From the NCBI GenBank assembly GCA_026027325.1, contig JAMSLZ010000003.1, positions 2,170,001 to 2,234,000 of the forward strand: 64,000 nt of DNA, written 5' to 3'. Source of the stretch: Actinomucor elegans (lineage: Eukaryota > Mucoromycota > Mucoromycetes > Mucorales > Mucoraceae). Position numbers and translations under genes: made by a program. The notes under the pieces are model-generated. The model had not been told where the DNA came from and searched no databases. It saw only the letters and a list, made by a program, of their open reading frames with translations. Shown piece after piece: positions 1 to 12,850 of this stretch (position 1 is its first letter; every line of letters starts with the position of its first letter).

Positions 1-3000
1 ACTTTATTAGACCAGGTCGTTATGACCTTTTTCACTGGTTCTGGTAGTGAAGTAAGTCATTTTTTTTTTACTTTTTACCTAATCTTGAGTTTCACACGTT
101 ATTTTACAGCAACAATTAGCGCAACAGATCTTGACTCAATTTCAAGATCACGAAGAAGCTTGGACTCGAGTCGATGGTATCTTGGAAAACTCCAAGGTCC
201 CTCAAACAAAGGTAAGCCTCTTTTTTGTCAAATAACTATGGATAAATAATAAACGCGTCCCTGTGTTAGTTTATCGCGTTACAGATCCTTGAAAAATTTG
301 TCCAGACTCGATGGAATACTTTGCAAGCAGACAGTAGGAACGGTAAGCATCATTCGTTAATGGTCTTTTATATATATATATAGATACATATATTTAACTT
401 TGACCTAGCTATTCGATACTTTATTGTTAACGTTATCGTAAAGCAATCCTCTGACGAAGCAAACTTAATAAAGGAGCGTACCTACATCAACAAACTCAAC
501 ATGGTTCTCGTTCAGGTAATGTACATACCTACTTTTAAAGATATTTTAATTCACTAACCCGTATAATTTATAGATCTTGAAACAGGAATGGCCTCATAAC
601 TGGCCTTCTTTCATTCCTGAAATTATCTCTTCTAGTAAATCCAACTTGGCTCTTTGTGAGAACAATATGGCCATCTTGAAATTATTGAGGTATATATATA
701 TATATATAAAGACAATGAAATTTCCTGTGCTATGACTGACTAACTGAACCTGGGTAATAGTGAAGAGATCTTCGATTTCTCTGCTGAACAAATGACTCAA
801 TTGAAAGCAGCCACCTTGAAGACTCAAATGAAACAAGAGTTTGCCGAGATTTACAATCTGTGTAGAGAAGTACTTGATAAGGCTGTTAAGCCTAGCCTTA
901 TTAAAGCGACCCTTGAAACTCTATTGAGATTTGTTCATTGGGTACCTGTTGGCTATATCTTTGAAACCGATCTTATTGAAACGCTTCGTAACAAGGTAAT
1001 TGCAGTTAATTATTTCGCCACTGAATATGCTATTGACATCTCTTTATAGTTCTTTGAACAACCTCAATTCAGAAATGTCACTCTCAAGTGCTTTACTGAG
1101 ATCAGTGGATTGGAAATTAATGAAAACTATTACGACAAGATTGTAGGCATGTTCACTAGCATTATGACTGCTACAAATACCATGATCCCTCCCAGCACCA
1201 ACATCGCCGATGTTTACGAGAACAGTAATGATGATGATCAAGAATTTGTTCAAAACTTGGCCTTATTCCTTACTGGCTTCCTCTCTGCTCACTTGAAGGT
1301 AGCATATAGAGTGAATTATTTTGATTATAGTTTAACCGACTCTCTTTTTTTTTTGTTAGGTTGTTGAGCGATATACTGGTTCTCATGAACTGCTTGTCAA
1401 CGCTCACTTTTATTTGATCAAGATTTCTCGCGTTGAAGATCGTGAAATCTTCAAGATTTGCTTGGAATATTGGGCTAAGCTCGTCCAAGGTTTGTTTGAG
1501 GAAGCTGCCTCAGCTGGACAGGGCAGTGGCAATCTTTTGGATTTGAACAGTATGGGTGGATTCAATGGTGCTTCTAGAAAGAATCTTTATGTTGCTGTAT
1601 TGTCCAACTTACGAGTCGTTATGATCGAATGTATGGTGAAACCTGAAGAAGTCTTGGTCGTAGAGAATGATGAAGGTGAAATTGTTAGAGAATTCGTAAA
1701 AGAAAGTGATACTATTGTCTTGTACAAGAGCATGAAAGAAGTTCTTGTCTATCTTACCAATCTTGACGTCAATGATACTGAAGAAATCATGACTACCAAG
1801 TTAGCTAGACAGGTAATACATATATTTTTAAGAGTACAGATATGGTACTGACCCATTTTAAATAGATGGATGGTAGTGAATGGTCTTGGAACAACTTGAA
1901 CAAGTTGTGTTGGGCCATTGGTTCTATCTCTGGTGCTATGAATGAAGAGACTGAAAAGAGATTCTTGGTCAATGTTATCAAGGAGCTTCTTTCTTTGTGT
2001 GAAATGAAACGCGGTAAAGATAACAAGGCTGTAGTTGCTTCCAATATCATGTACTGTGTAGGTCAATATCCTCGTTTCCTCAAGGCCCACTGGAAATTCC
2101 TCAAGACTGTTGTGAATAAGCTGTTTGAGTTTATGCACGAATCTCATGAAGGTGTCCAAGACATGGCTTGTGATACCTTTATCAAGATTTCTCAGCAGTG
2201 TAAGCGTCACTTTGTGGTGCAGCAGCAAGGTGAAACTCATCCTTTTGTTGAAGAAATCCTTGATAATGTCAGCCGTATCACTTCTGATCTTGGTGCTCAA
2301 CAAATCCATACCTTTTATGAAGCCATTGGTTATATGGTAGCTGCTCAAACGAACGGTCCTGCTCAAGAAAGACTCATGATCAAGTTTATGGAAATGCCCA
2401 ATTCTGCAGTGAGTAACAAAAAGCTGATATATACACCTTTTTTTTTATTGATCATCGTTTTTTTTTTAGTGGGAGAATATGATGGCTCAAGCCAAGCAAA
2501 ACACCGATTGTTTGCATAACGCACAAGAGATCAAGGTATTGTCTAACGTTCTCAAGACCAATGTCGCTGCTTGTACTTCAGTTGGATCAGCTTTCATTCT
2601 TCAATTAAGCAAGATTTATATGGATTTGTTGGCACTTTACCGTATCATTGGTAAATTGGTTTCTGAAAGTGTAGCCACTCAAGGTCTTATTGCTACAAAG
2701 ACACCCAAAGTACGTGGTTGGAGAACGATCAAGAAAGAAATCTTGAAATTGGTGGACACCTACGTTGAATGTACTACTGATATCAATACCATCAATACTG
2801 TCAATACCAACATGGTTGATCCCTTCTTGGAAGCTGTCTTGACTGATTACAATTCTAATGTTGATACTGCTAGAGATGCTGAGGTATTGAATGTAATTGC
2901 CACTATTATTAACAAGTTACAAGTAAGACAAAAAAAAATTAGACGCTTAGTATGTAATACATGTACTCATTCTTCTGCTAGCACTTGATGACCCCTCGTG

Positions 3001-3896
3001 TTCCTATCATCTTTGAAGCTACCTTTGAGCCTACATTGAACATGATTACAAAAGATTTCGCAGAATACCCAGAACATAGAACAGGTTTCTATTCCATGTT
3101 GAGAGCCATCAATAGACATTGTTTCCCAGCCTTATTAGAACTTGCACCTGCTCAATTCAAGCTCTTTATCGATAGTATCGTTTGGGGATTCAAGCATACT
3201 ATGCGTGATATTGCAGACCTTGGCCTTGATATCTGTGGTGAATTGATCGATAATGTTAGTCGTGCTGATGCTGCGATTGCTGGTGCCTTCTACCAGTCTT
3301 ACTATCTCAGTATTCTCCAAGATATATTTTTTGTTCTTACAGATCGTGATCACAAGAGTGGTATGTTACGGCCGTAGTTATATATAGGATTGCTATTAAC
3401 AGAGGAAATTATAGGCTTCAAGGGCCAAACTGAAGTACTGGCCCGTCTCTTCCAGTTGGTCTCTAATAATATGATCAGTGTACCACTTTATGATCCATCC
3501 CAAGTATCTAATCCTAATATGAGTAATGCTGACTTTTTACGTGATTATGTATCCACTCTACTTCAAAATGCATTCCCTCATCTTCAGTCGTAAGTTGTGG
3601 TTGATTCTCTATATACATATTGATACTAACGCTCTTGCATATATAGCGGCCAAGTCAAGGTATTCGTACATGCCATGTTTGAATTCAATAATAATGCACC
3701 CAAGTTCAAGTTGGAAGTACGTGATTTCCTTATTCAACTAAAGGAATTTGCTGGAGAAAATGCCGAACTTTACCTGGAAGAAAAGGAATCTGAATTAGAG
3801 GCCCAAAGAAAGGCTGAGATGGCAAAGGCATTATCTATTCCTGGTATGGTTAAGCCTTCTGAGTTACCAGTCATGGATGAGGACGAAGCTCTTTAA
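1..3896 (+). CDS. CRM1: Exportin-1 (CRM1/Xpo1), 5' end cut by window
   Basis: Nuclear export receptor that binds leucine-rich export signals together with Ran-GTP and carries cargo through the pore. Thirteen exons splice in frame (1-51, 110-211, 270-342, 409-515, 574-689, 761-995, 1050-1298, 1360-1812, 1866-2408, 2470-2922, 2982-3360, 3415-3589, 3647-3896) to 1,061 residues. Only the first few codons lie outside the window. Family-specific stretches include [16 protein letters not shown] at the visible start, the importin-beta-like N-terminal HEAT repeats, [17 protein letters not shown] followed by [15 protein letters not shown] (central CRM1 groove), and [16 protein letters not shown] near the C-terminus. 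The total length matches the usual 1,070-1,080 residues. The cysteine just before MKRGKDN, target of leptomycin B in sensitive species, is present. It converges with the MOB4 gene about 200 bp downstream. Identification is secure. Confidence 0.97.
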
Positions 3897-4097
3897 TCTA
3901 TCATACACCAAAATACACACACACACATATATATATATTCTTATAGCAGAGAACGATCATTATTACATTACAAAATATATATTTTTTTTAAAAAAAAAGA
4001 AAAGAAAAGAAATAAACAAGTTTTTTATATAAGTGAAATATATTAAGAGATTAACAATAGATATATGTTGTATTATGAGTAGTATAACTGACAAAAA

Positions 4098-5142
4098 TTA
4101 TTCGACAGGTAATAGAATAGAAGATGTACCATGAGGGATGCTTCTATTATAATCATTATCTTGCTCTTCATCCTCGTTTTTGTTATCATCGTCTTCATCA
4201 TCATCATTCGTATCAGGAATACTAACCAGGCTAGTAGGAATTAGGCCATACGTTTGGGATAACAAGAGAAATCTTGCGTAAAGATAAGTCTCGTTCTAAT
4301 TAGACTGATTGGTTAAAACGCTCAAGACACATGTTCATATACTATGCTTACTTCAAAAGACTCGTATATCTCTCTATGATGAAAGTAGGCGTGTGCAAAT
4401 ATACGATAAAGTCGTCTTGCAATAGATTGAAAGTGTTTTAACGAAGGTTCAGGTACAGAAATTCTAATGTCCAATGTCAAGATAAAACGCCATTTATAAT
4501 AGGTAAAAATATATATTACCTGCTTGGAAAGTACTTGGAGTTATTCAACAAGATCGTAGCGCCGTCTAGAGTATGAACGATATAATCAATAGCGGGACAC
4601 TAAGAACAGAAATCAAATTAGAGAAAACAATATGGCAAGTGTATACAAAACACCTACTGATTGGGTTGATGGATGAGCAGCACAAAGATATAGCCAACCA
4701 TCCGCTTTCATTTCAGGACAGTTTTGCTTTGTGCAGTCAAACTCTAACGCCACTACCAGCAAACTAAGTTCCAAGCAAACCTGACTGGATTAGAAGGGAG
4801 AATCAGTATCAAAACAAAAAAGCTTATTCCCATGTTTATTTCTAACCGAAGATGTTCGTATTGCCAAACTTCATCATCGACATTCTCGGGTAATTCAATA
4901 ATACGCTGTACGTCACTACAATCTAGACGTATTAATTGCTGTAAATACTCTTGTACATTAAAAGATGATTCAAGTGAATCTAATGTTTCAAAAGGCCACT
5001 GAAATGTATTCTACTTGTTTTTCATGAATAACTTGTTTTATGTAGCCTATACATTAAACCATCATACTTCTAATCGCTTCCCTGGGTAAAGCCTTCTAAG
5101 GGTTGTTTCTGTACTTTCTGTAATTGCCATAGTTTCGGTCAT
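4098..5142 (-). CDS. MOB4: MOB kinase activator-like 4 (phocein/Mob4)
   Basis: Mob-family adaptor; in other eukaryotes phocein is a subunit of the STRIPAK phosphatase/kinase complex. Six exons on the minus strand (5142-5068, 4998-4847, 4784-4658, 4599-4520, 4463-4352, 4295-4098) splice in frame to 247 residues, so no single open frame reveals it. Phocein-like blocks in order are: RLYPGKRLE, WPFETLDSLESSFNVQEYLQ, the zinc-site region around CTKQNCPEMKADGWLYLCAAH, CPAIDYIVHTLDGATILLN, and RRLYRIFAHAYFHHREIYE, which holds the Mob histidines. The C-terminus carries an acidic tail (NDDDEDDDNKNEDEEQD) longer than in animal phocein. The stop is about 200 bp from the convergent CRM1 stop. Family assignment is firm; STRIPAK membership is inferred from homologs. 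Confidence 0.92.
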
Positions 5143-5879
5143 TTTGAAAGAAGAAACAAGAGAGCAAACACCCTTTTTTTTTTCCTGTAGGTTTCTGCGA
5201 TATCTCCTGTTTTGTTCTTCCCTTAGAAACCCCTCTCCTATTAATTTTCTCGGTCACAGAAATTCATGCTATGCTTGTACAATTCGCCATACTCGTCCTA
5301 TACCGTCATAGAACGTGCCTGTCTTTGGAAACTTCTAGTACCTACTTGCTTTTATGTACAAGAAAACCGTTTCATTAAGGAAGGCACCATTCCTATCACA
5401 TTTTTCCTAGAAACCGTTGAGATACTGGAGTTAGCTGCGGATCTTGTTATGATTTTGTGGTTTTTTGGCGCATGTACGGAGTAGTGGTAGTAGCGGGTAA
5501 GGTTTGAATTTCCGCTCTCAAGTCGCTTTTTATTTTGGTTATCAGTTAGTAGTGGAAACAGTAATTCAGAGATTTGGGGCCTGGACTTTGGCCCAGTCTT
5601 TGACAAACAAACATACAAGTACACAGAAGAGTGTTTTTGTATGTAAATAAAATAATATATATATAATCTCGTATATGCTTCGATGCATAGACTTTGTTAA
5701 GGTTTGATTTTTTTTTTTTTTGAACATTAGAAATCCAGTAGTATCTCAGATATAGCATATACAAAAAAAAAAAAATCCAACAGATAGATTTGAATACTTC
5801 CAATTATATATAATCTACAGTATTAATAGATTTTGTCTCGTAAATAATGTTTTCAAGCTCTACAAATCGGGTCATTTCA

Positions 5880-6345
5880 GCTCATTCCGACATGGGTAAT
5901 CCTAGATTAATCTCACACATGATTAGTGCGTTCAGAAGAAATTATTACTGCATTTACTAAAATCGCTATTTGATTAAAGTATTATGAATGTAAAATGCAT
6001 GAAATGTATGCAAAGATCCAACGATCAACTGTTCCCTCATCAGATCTTAGTCAAATATCCCATATGAATAGTCCTTCATGCTCAGAATGAGCTATTTCAT
6101 CTGCCAGAACCTCTATCCGGTTCTATGCAGTTATGTTATATATTGAACATACTGTACTAGTTGACGCGGGACTGTAAATGATACAACTTCTGTATCTATA
6201 AATCTCTCGACCGATCTTGCTTCAATAACACACTGGATTAGCCATTCTTATTCAAATTGAGCTGTTGCATCTAGTCGACTCGTCAATTTAGGTTCAATGC
6301 GATTGAATGGTAATGTATGGCCAGAATGAGCTGCAATACGAAGCT
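5880..6345 (-). repeat. Degenerate dispersed repeat cluster (copy A)
   Basis: At least three copies of the ~60-bp motif described in the findings, read on the minus strand, are centred near 5915, 6058 and 6300. Examples on the complementary strand are CTCATTCTGAGCATGAAGGA followed by ATATTTGACTAAGAT, and GCAGCTCATTCTGGCCATAC followed by CGCATTGAACCTAAATTGAC. Copies are only partly identical to each other. Aligned by eye. Confidence 0.45.
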
Positions 6346-7330
6346 GAACTGTAGGTTACTGCAATACAATGGATATGATTAGTGCTCAAATGTACTATAA
6401 TGTGAGGCAAACCAGCGTTTATCTTTTAGAGGGTTTAAAAACATTTATCTATTCAAAAGGTATGGGTTTCACTCTTTGAATTAAATTGAATTAAAAAAAA
6501 ACGTTTGCTTGGGAAAGGGAAATGGATAAAAGCAATATTTTGTTCTGACCAAAAAGAAATAAGAACCGGAATGTGTGCGCCCGTTGTCTGTTTTGGCTTA
6601 GAATATTGATGCTTCAGCCTAACTTTGGAACGCTTTTGGACAGCTACTATCTACGATACAGTTATTCAGGTGAGCCGTTTAACTTGAAAGCGATAAATTA
6701 TGCATAAAAGGCAACCTTCAATGCTTAGATTACTAGCTTTATCAGGGAATCTATTATCCGTCCAGCAAGCTTAGTATTTCGCCATCTGGTGAAATCAAAA
6801 GCTGGTTGCATTTAAGGTGCCACGCCTTGTCTTTCTTTTAGCTTTCGTTTAGCTTTCGTTTTTGCGCGGAGAAACGCGATTTACGCGCTTATCTCATCCA
6901 TGCAGAAAAAAAAAAAAAAGAGGAGGTATCTATCCGGAATATGGGCGTATTCAATGAAAAGTTTTTTTTTTTTTCATGTATTATAGAAATGTTTGTATGC
7001 ACTATTGGTGGATCAAAGTTTTTTTTTTTAAATGAAACAAACACGACCATGTTTTAGACCAAAGAACCCTTTAATAAAAAGAGTTCTATGATTTCTGCGA
7101 AAGATAGGCTTGAAAAAAAAAATTTTACTAATAGGAGCACGAAATTGTAAAACCAAAAGCATCCTTAAGCTGTAGGCGAGTGTTACAAACTTGTGCCCAT
7201 GTTTGGGCTTAGAAAAAAAAAAGAGTGTGTAGTGTAACTGAAGGTCAGGCGGCTGCGGGTTTGTATTTATAGAATATTACTATAAGTGTCTTTATAAAAG
7301 AGAAACCTATCTTTTTTTTTACCGAGAGTG

Positions 7331-7338
7331 TATATAAA
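7331..7338 (+). promoter_or_regulatory. TATA box of the GT49 gene
   Basis: TATATAAA lies 70 bp upstream of the start codon, after a run of T-rich sequence. Spacing suits a TATA element with a short 5' leader. Confidence 0.5.
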
Positions 7339-7407
7339 GCGCCTCTAAAATCAAATCAAAAAAGCCCATCTTTTTTTCCTTTTCTTATTTATTATACACA
7401 TTATATT

Positions 7408-8832
7408 ATGGGTGCTGATTTACAAACATTTATGGCTCGCAGAGGGATCAAAGCACTTGGACTGATGCTATTACTATCCAGTATAGCATTATTAGCTAAA
7501 TACTATACATATGAACCAAATAGTAATCACTTTAGAAGAGCATTGTTTTATCGCAATGACTCTTCGATACAGCAAGGCCAATTCAATAGCCATTTCAGCT
7601 GGACAGATGGCAATGGTAAGTGTATTTTTGATTATTTAAATGTGATCTAACAAAGAATACAGGTGGTCTGCATCAATTACCCATAGAAACTGTCATGTCC
7701 AAATCATTCTCTTTATCGTCTTATTCCGAATCATCCCAAATCATTCCTTACTACTACAAGTCTCAATTGAATATGACTGGTGAAGACATTACTATCGTTA
7801 CACTTGTTACTAGAAACAGGATTCCAAACTTAGCAAGACTCGCAGCACAGTATCAAGGTACAACCAAACTTCTTTTAGTTATAACAATAACAATAATAAC
7901 TTGAATAACAATTAGGGCCCATTTCCACTACAATCCATATCTCTGATGATGACGAAGGCGAATATACCTTGGATATACTACAGCAAGCGATGGACAAGAA
8001 CCCTGCTATGCGTCAATACGTCGATGTTCATGTAGTGCGTGATGAATTTGACCGTGAATTGAACCTTTGGCGAAATGTTGCCAAGTTATTCGCTAGAACT
8101 GAATATGTAATGCAACTCGATATCGACTTTTACCCATGCACCAATATCCGTAAATCAGTATTGAACAATCCCGAAGCAATGGCCCTCTTACGAAGTGGTG
8201 AGGCTGCTCTAGTCATTCCTGCTTTTGAATACGCGAAACAAGAAGAAGGCTTGGATTACCGTACCTTTCCCAAAAACAAGCCTGATCTTGTCAAACAATA
8301 CAACGCTAATAAGGTTGAAATGTTTCATTCTTTCTGGTTGCCAGGCCATGCTCCTACTGATTATGATCGTTGGACTACTGAAGACAAAGAGATCTATCAA
8401 GTTACTACTTACCAACATTCATACGAACCTTATGTTATCTTTAAGAACCAAGGATCACCTTGGTGCGATGAACGTTTTGCTGGCTATGGTAGCAACAAGG
8501 CTGCTTGTCTTTATGAATTGTACATATCTGGTGTTGATTATTATGTACTGCCAAATGATTTCATTGTTCATCAAACGCATGCTTATCCTGATGAAGCCAG
8601 ACAAGTTGAGGTGAGATATTATAACACTATGGTTATACACTTGTACTAAATCTGTTTCTCTAATAGCGTTACTATAACCGTCGATTATACACTCAATTCA
8701 GAGAAGAGATCTGTATTCGATTGGCTCGTCGATTCATTGCTCAAAAGAAATGGGATCATCCCAAGTCTCAAAACTTGAGAGATGAGTGTGCTTCTATCAA
8801 ACCTTTCCAACGAGCCATTGGAAGATTCGTGT

Positions 8833-8834
<2 letters not shown>
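7408..8834 (+). CDS. GT49 (LARGE-like) type II membrane glycosyltransferase
   Basis: Predicted Golgi-type glycosyltransferase of family GT49 (Pfam Glyco_transf_49), which also holds the C-terminal domain of animal LARGE. Donor and acceptor sugars cannot be told from sequence. Four exons (7408-7615, 7663-7857, 7916-8610, 8667-8834) give 421 residues. A short cytosolic N-terminus is followed by one hydrophobic anchor (about residues 15-31, ALGLMLLLSSIALLAKYY), then the catalytic domain. Family features: ITIVTLVTRNRIPNL at the start of the fold, YVMQLDIDFYPC with the DxD metal motif, ALVIPAFEYAKQ, and WCDERFAGYGSNKAACLYEL leading to YYVLPNDFIVHQTHAY. The start codon is supported by the TATA box 70 bp upstream. 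A 33-nt T run begins one base after the stop codon. Confidence 0.9.

Positions 8835-8835
<1 letters not shown>

Positions 8836-8868
<33 letters not shown>
8836..8868 (+). repeat. Poly(T) tract, 33 nt, right after a stop codon
   Basis: An uninterrupted T run starts one base after the TAA of the GT49 gene. A 17-nt A run follows at about 8911-8927. Such runs recur across the window. Confidence 0.9.
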
Positions 8869-8870
<2 letters not shown>

Positions 8871-11800
8871 AGCCACACACGCTTAAGCCTCACTTGATTC
8901 TATTCCAACCAAAAAAAAAAAAAAAAAGCTTCATATAGAATAGATAGTCCGTATTATTTGTACAGTAAACCCTTGGTATTTTCTTTTTCATTTTTGTAAT
9001 CCTTTATTCCCATCATCCTATATACATATAACTATTAAAACCCGTTGAACATACATATATATTCATAGTGCATATTCGAATTAACTAAAAATTAGCCCGT
9101 TTTTCTTATCGTGTAACTATTGCTTTATATGGATGCTTAAAATCCCAAGAATAAAATCGGATAATTCAGAAGGATAGTTTCTGCGCAGGAATGATTAGTT
9201 GAGTCAGTATAGCACAGTTTCATATATCACATTACTGGTAAATAGAGTTAATTACTATTATGCTCTATTTGACCAATGGTTTCTGCCACGCACCCTATAT
9301 ATATATAATAGATTTCCTTCAGAATGAAAAGTTAGTAAAGAAAGTTTGTTGAACTTTGATACCCATTTTAAGTGAATTTAATTCCAATATTAACTTTTTA
9401 GGATCTCTTTTCTTATGGAAGCACGGAATCATTCGATGCGTAATATAATTATCTAGAAATTTATCGTGCGTCAATTCCAATATTTCTCAGAACGGATTTT
9501 TTCAAATGTTTAATCAATGCAGCCAATAAAAATACTTAGAATGTTTGCAAAAAATTGTATACATTTTCAATTTTTTTGGCTTGTGTACCCCCCCCCCTGG
9601 GAGGAACAAGTCGTTGGTTGCATCTTTTGGCTATAAAAATTCATTTCCACAACCTAGTTTCTAGTTTAAATAAATGTATTGCATTCCAAAGGATTTATTT
9701 ATATATTTTTTTATATGTAGTAATCTTATAGATTGACATAAAACTAATAAATTTAACAATTTTAAATAAATAAAAATAACTTCCTGTTTTAATATTAAAA
9801 ATAGTTTGATAATTGCGTTACTCGATTTTCCATTAAACTAGGGGTGACTTTCATTAATATATCTATTATTATTTACCAACGTATTGATTGTTCAGCCCAT
9901 CTCAAAAGTTTCAGATTAGATTTTTGGAACTTTTTCATAGTATTTAATTACTTCTCCATCTTTATAAAAATCGTATGTTAAACTCCGATGAAATGACATT
10001 GAGACATATAAGGTCAAGTTAAAAACAAGTCGGCGGCGTATTTCACTTCAAATGTGGCTGCAATATTGAATCATGATGTGCTTGGTCTGAGACCTACTGA
10101 AATTCAAAGCGAAAAAGCGCTAATTACTTATTTGAAATTACACGCCCTGAATCTGGTTGTGGATACTCTCAATAGAAATTCTTCATATTTCTTTTGAAAA
10201 CTATGTAAGCAAGCTGTAAAACTAAATTTTGAAATAGTTTGTCGCAGCCATGCAAGCTATCTACTGTCCAGCTTGGAATACTAAAAGAGCTCTTTGGGAA
10301 CGAGATCTCAAGGTGATGGTGTGGTCACTCGCAACTATCCTTAATATCTTTATACGATCTATCTCCTCTAAAGTTTTCTGATAAAAGTCACTTTTCTTCA
10401 TGGCAGCTCGGTGTTCTGTTTTCTGTATTTGATCAATTGGGTGATCTGGACTCTTTTTTGCGAGATAAGCATTAAATATAACCTATTTCATATTTGCAAG
10501 AAGTCTAATATACTCTGACTATCATTATTGACACAGTTGTAAATGCTAATAAAAAAACCTTATTGGATATTGATGGTTTTGCAGACACTAACATGGAACT
10601 CCCAAAATGCTCAGGTTAGACTCTACCCATTCTTTTTTATCGTGTCAGCGCTGAAGACGCCACCATTATTCTGTGTTGCCTGAATGTTTGGAATTTTTCA
10701 CCAATTCTTAAAGTAGAGGCGCTAGTATGCAGTTACTGCGTGTCAAATTATATTATCGCCTTATGAGACCCATATAGTAACTTTCTGACATGTCGTACCC
10801 TTGTCAAAGACTTTCATTGATGAAACTCTGAGTATGCATATGAGAATATCTTTATATATAGATATCAACTTTTTATTTTCCAAAATGTGCATATATTGCA
10901 TGATCCTGAACAAGGACGCGTTTAGCATTCTTTGATGATTGAATGAATACAACGTTGGTTTAACTTTTCTTTTACAAGATTAATCCCTTTCGCAACAGTA
11001 TAGTTGGTTGGATTAAGTTTCGTATTTGATGTATTTTATATTTGTATTTACTAGCATATACTAATTCTTTTGGTGAGTAACTACCATTATTTTGCTCAAT
11101 CGGCGTCTGCATTTCATATCTATCACATATACCAAATTGACTTTTATAGAGTTTGTGAAAGAATGAGCACTATGTATATCCAGAGCTGTATTTAGTAAAG
11201 AAAAAAAAATCTCTATTACGCTTATCCTTACAAGCTGGATATTTGGTCTTCACAAAGTGAGTTAACTGAGATGATTATGTAGTTGGCAAAATTAGCAAAT
11301 TTCTTGGTTACACACAGCGTTTTTATCGTACACTGTGGCTGAATTAAGCTTTTGCTGTAGTAAATGAAAACTTGAAAAATAGTTTAAGTTGTTCTTGTTG
11401 AGCCACAGTCAAACTCCAATGACAGTTACTTTATAGTCATCTTTGTTCACTGGGCCTATTCAAGTTGGTGAAACTGTCAAGGTTGCAATTGTGACTCGTA
11501 GGCATTTTACTGATAAAAAAAAGTTTGTATATGTTACTAGAAGCTGTTGATAATGTATGTTCAAACTAATAATACAACTAAACATTTGAAAATGTTGATC
11601 AGTCTTATCTAATAATCTCTTTCCTTTGATCTGGAGAGAAACAGTACATTAATAGACTTATTCGAGCATAATGGGCTTAGATTTTTGTTTCAAGGTTTCA
11701 CACAAACACTGTTTAATACCAGTCTTGATCAATTACCTATCCCTTATTCAGAACGCAAATTAGTTACAAACAAGACAACATTGACAGAAACTGTACTTTT

Positions 11801-12162
11801 ATTTTTATTTATTTTTTAAATATATATATATATACTGATATAAATAGACAATAAGCTTATAATTTAGATATAGCATCAAGAAAATAATAATCCAGCTAAA
11901 ACAATCAGAAAATGTACAATGGCACTTTACAGAAAATATTCTTGGCGCAGAAGCCCAGATTCGTCTTACCTATCTCAACCAAATGATCTCAGCACAGTAA
12001 TGTCGTGTTTGGAGAAGCTATTTTGATAAAAAAAAAATCGTTATACTGATGCTTCACTCTTAAAAGAGCACACGTCTTCATTATACATTATTATTTACTT
12101 TATTTCGTAAATACTACAGCTAGTATATCGGTATGATGGGGTTATGATATTATATACACTAT
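8869..12162. other. Long intergenic region with coding-like debris
   Basis: 3.3 kb without a gene I can model. It is AT-rich, with a run of C at about 9588-9596. On the plus strand, short stretches translate into protein-like sequence: about 10028-10195 (KSAAYFTSNVAAILNHDVLG and on), 10252-10315, 10408-10470 and 11625-11815 (DLFEHNGLRFLFQGFTQ and on). I could not join them into one frame with credible splice sites. They may be a decayed gene or mobile element. Confidence 0.4.
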
Positions 12163-12850
12163 TTAATGACGCGCAAAACCATTCTTCAAGGACTCAGTTG
12201 CTCTCAAACTCAAGCTACTTGCAGTGACACCGCCAGTCTTCTTTTTTGCACGGTTCATTTCGTTTATCGCTGCTACAATCTCACCCATATTAGTCTCTAA
12301 TACTAATCCACCTTGAATAATCTCGGATAAAATGGCATGCACTTCGTCAAAGTGAAAAATCTAGCACAAATGTTAGTTAGGTACACTTCAATTTGTCCAG
12401 TAATTTTTTTTTACCAAATCCAACTCGCACACGTTTTCAAAACATCTATCCAAGCTTTCCACAAAAACCTATTCGTAATGTTGATATCCATCTCGAGATT
12501 TTCTCTTGCATATATAACTTACTTGAATGAGATCCAAGATGCCTAGTTCACTTTCACTTTCATCCACAACAAAGACAAAGTAAAGAGTGGCATAATGTCT
12601 GTAAATGACGCGTGTATCTTTTCCTCCAAGCAGCTTACTGCCTTCTAAAAAGTTGCATGCTGTATCAGGTCTTTTTGAAACCAAAGAAAAGATTTCTTGT
12701 ACTAGTGCTTGTTGCGTTGCTATATCCTAATAGTAATGTTAAGCACTGCATTCGATATTATTAATAAAGCAGATTCATTACAATTTGCTGGTAAAACTTG
12801 ATTAGACGAGGTTTGCCATGGTTGTTGAAAATTAAAACAGATTTAATCAT
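12163..12850 (-). CDS. APS3: AP-3 adaptor complex sigma subunit
   Basis: Small sigma chain of the AP-3 clathrin-type adaptor, which sorts cargo from Golgi/endosomes to the vacuole. Four exons (12850-12782, 12726-12523, 12468-12415, 12360-12163) give 174 residues, close to the family norm. The whole protein is one longin/clathrin-adaptor small-chain fold: MIKSVLIFNNHGKPRLIKFY at the start, ACNFLEGSKLLGGKDTRVIY, RHYATLYFVFVVDESESELG, and ENVCELDLIFHFDEVHAILS. The motif after the last of these, GGLVLETNMGEIVAAINEMN, is typical of sigma-3 rather than sigma-1 or sigma-2. The short C-terminal tail is basic. Identification is secure. Confidence 0.95.

Larger units (their letters stand above)
5143..7407. 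other. Intergenic region with repeat cluster
   Basis: This 2.3-kb gap lies between the divergent MOB4 and GT49 genes. Open frames of 70-90 codons at 5266-5624 have no recognisable domain and no splice pattern that extends them. The middle holds the degenerate repeat cluster listed separately. The part nearest the GT49 gene is rich in A and T runs. Confidence 0.6.

Noticed and set aside
1749..2366. 205-codon minus-strand frame
   Set aside because: Exact antisense shadow of CRM1 exons 8 and 9.
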